NCBI GenBank assembly: GCA_021775715.1
Contig: JAJFHI010000373.1
Location: forward strand, 1 to 8,324
Direction: 5' to 3'
DNA from: Hyphomicrobiaceae bacterium
GTDB lineage: Bacteria; Pseudomonadota; Alphaproteobacteria; Rhizobiales; Hyphomicrobiaceae
DNA: 8,324 bases
Shown: positions 6,042 through 8,324 of the stretch, piece after piece
Layout of the letters: each line of letters opens with the position of its first letter
Numbering within the stretch: the first letter of the stretch is position 1
Notes under the pieces: generated by a model
The model's input: the letters and a program-made list of their open reading frames with translations, nothing else
Databases searched by the model: none
Told to the model about the DNA's origin: nothing
Program-made: the position numbers and the translations under genes

Positions 6042-7397
6042 ATGAAGATACTCCTGAGTGCATTCGCTTGTGGACCCGGCCAGGGTTCGGAACCCGGTAT
6101 CGGTTGGAACTGGGCGCTCGAAGCCGCACGCCAGGGCCATGACGTCACGGTCATTACACAAACAGAACTTCAGGAAGATATTGAAGCCGCTATTGCAGCC
6201 GGACAGGTTCCATCAAACGTCACGTTTGACTTCTATATTCCACGTTGGCTTGAGATCCTGCGCGATCGAGGCACGGCCACACCGCTTGGAAGCCTAACCT
6301 GGCACATCGTGCATTTGCTTTGGCAGTTTACCCTGCTGGGTCACGTGCGCCGCCGCCACCTTGCGCACAATTATGATGTCGCGCATCACATCACCCTTGG
6401 CGGCATTCGACATCCGACACTGTTGCAACGCTTGCCGCTCCCACTCGTCGTCGGCCCGCTCGGAGGCGGCGAACGGGCTCCATATAGTCTGCGCAAAAGC
6501 TTTCCGTGGTCTGGTTGGATCAAAGACCTCATACGCGACCTCCACACCAGCCTTCTGCGCATCGACCCGATCACGCGCAGTGCCTGCCGTGACGCCCTCG
6601 TTGTTTATGCCAAAACACAGCATTCGAAGGAGGCCCTGCCAAGTCCTGATGACAAACAAGTTCGTGTGAAATTTGAGATTGGATCATATGCTAGACCCCT
6701 GGAGGTCGCGCCCGACACCAACATGTCCGGACCGCTGCGCGTTTTCTACGCTGGCCAGTTTTTGTACTGGAAAGGCATGCATCTGGGCCTACGCTCTGTC
6801 GCTGAGGCCTGCCGCAAAGGCAGTGACATACGCCTGACAATGGCAGGCAGCGGCCCCCAGGAGGCCGAGTGGCAGGCGATCGCAAAAGATCTTGGAATCG
6901 ACGATCGGATCAATTGGGTTGGGCGGCTTCCTCACGATGAAATGGCACCAACTTACCAGGCGCACGATCTCTTTCTGTTCCCAAGTCTGCATGATTCCAG
7001 TGGCAACGTCGTTCTGGAAGCCATAACGAATGCCTTGCCCGTCATCTGTCTCGACCTTGGCGGACCGGCGGAAATCATCTCCGAGTCTTGTGGACGCGTT
7101 GTGCCGGCAGACGGCCTCTCGGAAGCAGAGTGTGTCACCGGCTTAGCCGATGCGCTACAGGCGTTCGACCGCGATCGCGGGGCAATCACCCCCCTGCGCC
7201 AAGGCGCATTGACACGCGCTGGTGATTTCCAATGGTCCAAAGTCGTCGGCAATCTCTATCAAGATGTTGAAGCACTACTTTCGGCGTTGCCAGCTCGCAC
7301 AAACGCCACGCCTGATCAATCAAAGATCACGTTGGCGAAAGTCGGGTTGTCACGAAAAAACGTCGGTGCGCAGCATAACTCATCCGGTTCCCGGTAG
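6042..7397 (+). CDS. Glycosyltransferase family 4, GT-B fold
   Basis: This 451-aa protein is a cytoplasmic or membrane-associated sugar transferase, probably adding a sugar from a nucleotide donor to the lipid-linked glycan. The N-terminal acceptor domain opens with MKILLSAFACGPGQGSEPGIGWNWALEAARQGHDV, split as residues 1-17 and 18-35, a hallmark of this GT4 subgroup. VVGPLGGGE (136-144) lies in the middle. The C-terminal Rossmann domain starts near 232 with LRVFYAGQFLYWKG (232-245), then LTMAGSGP (265-272), INWVGRLPHDEM (290-301), and the donor-site region LFLFPSLHDSSGNVVLEA (310-327). The second glutamate of the usual E-x7-E pair is Glu326; the first position is Asp318. The ATG at 6042 begins the conserved block; the in-frame TTG at 6030 adds only four residues. 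GGA at 6032-6034 is a weak ribosome-binding site. Donor and acceptor are unknown. Confidence 0.93.
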   Translation: MKILLSAFACGPGQGSEPGIGWNWALEAARQGHDVTVITQTELQEDIEAAIAAGQVPSNVTFDFYIPRWLEILRDRGTATPLGSLTWHIVHLLWQFTLLGHVRRRHLAHNYDVAHHITLGGIRHPTLLQRLPLPLVVGPLGGGERAPYSLRKSFPWSGWIKDLIRDLHTSLLRIDPITRSACRDALVVYAKTQHSKEALPSPDDKQVRVKFEIGSYARPLEVAPDTNMSGPLRVFYAGQFLYWKGMHLGLRSVAEACRKGSDIRLTMAGSGPQEAEWQAIAKDLGIDDRINWVGRLPHDEMAPTYQAHDLFLFPSLHDSSGNVVLEAITNALPVICLDLGGPAEIISESCGRVVPADGLSEAECVTGLADALQAFDRDRGAITPLRQGALTRAGDFQWSKVVGNLYQDVEALLSALPARTNATPDQSKITLAKVGLSRKNVGAQHNSSGSR

Positions 7398-7415
7398 CAC
7401 GGTGAGGCTCACGCA

Positions 7416-8324
7416 ATGGATCTCCTGAAACTCCGCGCCAATATCCTGCTGGTCATCATCGGTTGCTACGTGATCCTGAACTCGGGATTCATGTTGGTTC
7501 GCGTTCCACCATCTGGCTCAATCGGCGTGCCCATTGCCGAGTTGCTGATCGCAGCCTTCATGGTGACTTTCATCTTCGAACTCAAATGGCTGAAGAGCTT
7601 CGCGACGATCGCCCCGATAAGCATCCTGTTGGTCTGGTGGACCCAGGGCAGCATAAGCGCTGTTCTAGGTTTCCACGGTCATGGCATCTGGGCCCTTCGT
7701 GATGCTTCACACATGATCGACACCATGTTTCTTTGGATCGGTTTTGTAGTCGCCACCGTACCCGGCTTTCTCGACCGTTTTTCAAAAGCCTTACGCGTGA
7801 TCATGATTATCGGAGCCATATATTTACTCGGCTATCCAATCCGCGACCAGCTTGCTGCCCTCTCGCCAACGATCACCGCACCGGCGGGATACAGCGCACC
7901 TCTACTCTTCAACTACACCGGCGGGTCTATCCTGCCGATGACAGCAGCAGTCCAGATCCTCGTTGACCGCACACGCTTGTTTGGGCTGTCATCAGTTTTG
8001 ATCGCAGGCGGCATCATCGCGTTTGCAATCGTATTAATGCAGCAACGCTCCAGCTATCTGCAGCTCATCGCGCTACTAGCAATGCTTGCATTTATTCGCC
8101 CCGGCGCCGTCATGCGTTTGTCCTTCGGAATGGTAATTGCCGGCCTGGCAGTGTTGCTGCTGTTGTCGACCGGTATCGAGATTACAGGACGGCTCGGCGA
8201 AAAATTCTCACTTGATTTTCTTGCCAATCACTTTGCCGCCATCTGGGGGCAAAAGGGAGGTGGTGCCATCGACAGTGCCGCTTCGGGTGTCGGGCAACGT
8301 ATCGCGTGGTGGACCAAAATCTGG
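7416..8324 (+). CDS. O-antigen ligase/polymerase-like membrane protein (3'-partial)
   Basis: From ATG at 7416 the frame stays open for 303 codons to the last base of the window, so the C-terminus is missing. GGTGAGG at 7401-7407 is a good ribosome-binding site, and the start lies 18 bp after the GT4 stop, suggesting translation from one mRNA. The protein is strongly hydrophobic, with helices at about residues 9-28, 37-55, 62-77, 102-117, 126-140, 191-208, 212-227 and 234-252. QQRSSYLQL (209-217) resembles the SR-x-x-x segment opening the Wzy_C/O-antigen ligase domain. A larger periplasmic loop begins near 253 and contains GQRIAWWTKIW (293-303), like the R-x-x-x-W element of that family. Its role would be polymerising flipped units or ligating glycan to lipid A-core. 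Ligase (WaaL) and polymerase (Wzy) cannot be told apart without the missing end and neighbours. Confidence 0.82.
   Translation, partial: MDLLKLRANILLVIIGCYVILNSGFMLVRVPPSGSIGVPIAELLIAAFMVTFIFELKWLKSFATIAPISILLVWWTQGSISAVLGFHGHGIWALRDASHMIDTMFLWIGFVVATVPGFLDRFSKALRVIMIIGAIYLLGYPIRDQLAALSPTITAPAGYSAPLLFNYTGGSILPMTAAVQILVDRTRLFGLSSVLIAGGIIAFAIVLMQQRSSYLQLIALLAMLAFIRPGAVMRLSFGMVIAGLAVLLLLSTGIEITGRLGEKFSLDFLANHFAAIWGQKGGGAIDSAASGVGQRIAWWTKIW

Noticed and set aside
7463..7966. Short frames on both strands over 7463-7966
   Set aside because: They are shadows of the ligase-like gene, which explains the region through one long frame with a good start and hydrophobic pattern.

Overview
The window is 8.3 kb of bacterial chromosome with six protein-coding genes, two of them cut by the window edges. 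No tRNA, rRNA, CRISPR array, insertion sequence, integrase or phage gene was seen. Gene content points to a Gram-negative alphaproteobacterium: a DUF815-type AAA+ ATPase, a large YcbB/LdtD-like L,D-transpeptidase, and a Wzx/Wzy-style surface-polysaccharide set with an O-antigen ligase or polymerase. Coding regions look moderately GC-rich by eye and not obviously foreign. The class is an inference from gene families; genus cannot be read from the window.

Layout. (1) Bases 2-865, + strand: 3' part of a DUF815 P-loop ATPase whose start lies before the window. (2) Bases 866-1251: a 386-bp non-coding stretch with small hairpins and, close to the next start codon, a stem followed by seven T that resembles an intrinsic terminator or attenuator. 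(3) Bases 1252-3225, + strand: a 657-aa exported L,D-transpeptidase with a degenerate peptidoglycan-binding segment and a very basic, aromatic C-terminal tail. (4) Bases 3362-4168 (possibly to 4213), - strand: a WecG/TagA/CpsF (GT26) glycosyltransferase, convergent with the transpeptidase. (5) Bases 4169-4549: a divergent intergenic region rich in short inverted repeats. (6) Bases 4550-5869, + strand: a polytopic flippase (Wzx-like). (7) Bases 6042-7397, + strand: a GT4 glycosyltransferase. (8) Bases 7416-8324, + strand: the first 303 residues of an O-antigen ligase/polymerase-like membrane protein. It has no stop codon in the window, so it is easy to miss.

How the genes fit together: GT26 and GT4 enzymes would add sugars to an undecaprenyl-pyrophosphate-linked glycan on the cytoplasmic face. 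The flippase would move it across the inner membrane, and the ligase/polymerase would extend it or transfer it in the periplasm. The window therefore looks like the left edge of a surface-polysaccharide locus beside cell-wall and housekeeping genes. No clearly new system is evident. The best leads are the terminator-like element before the transpeptidase, that enzyme's unusual tail and degenerate binding domain, and the palindromes around the divergent polysaccharide promoters.
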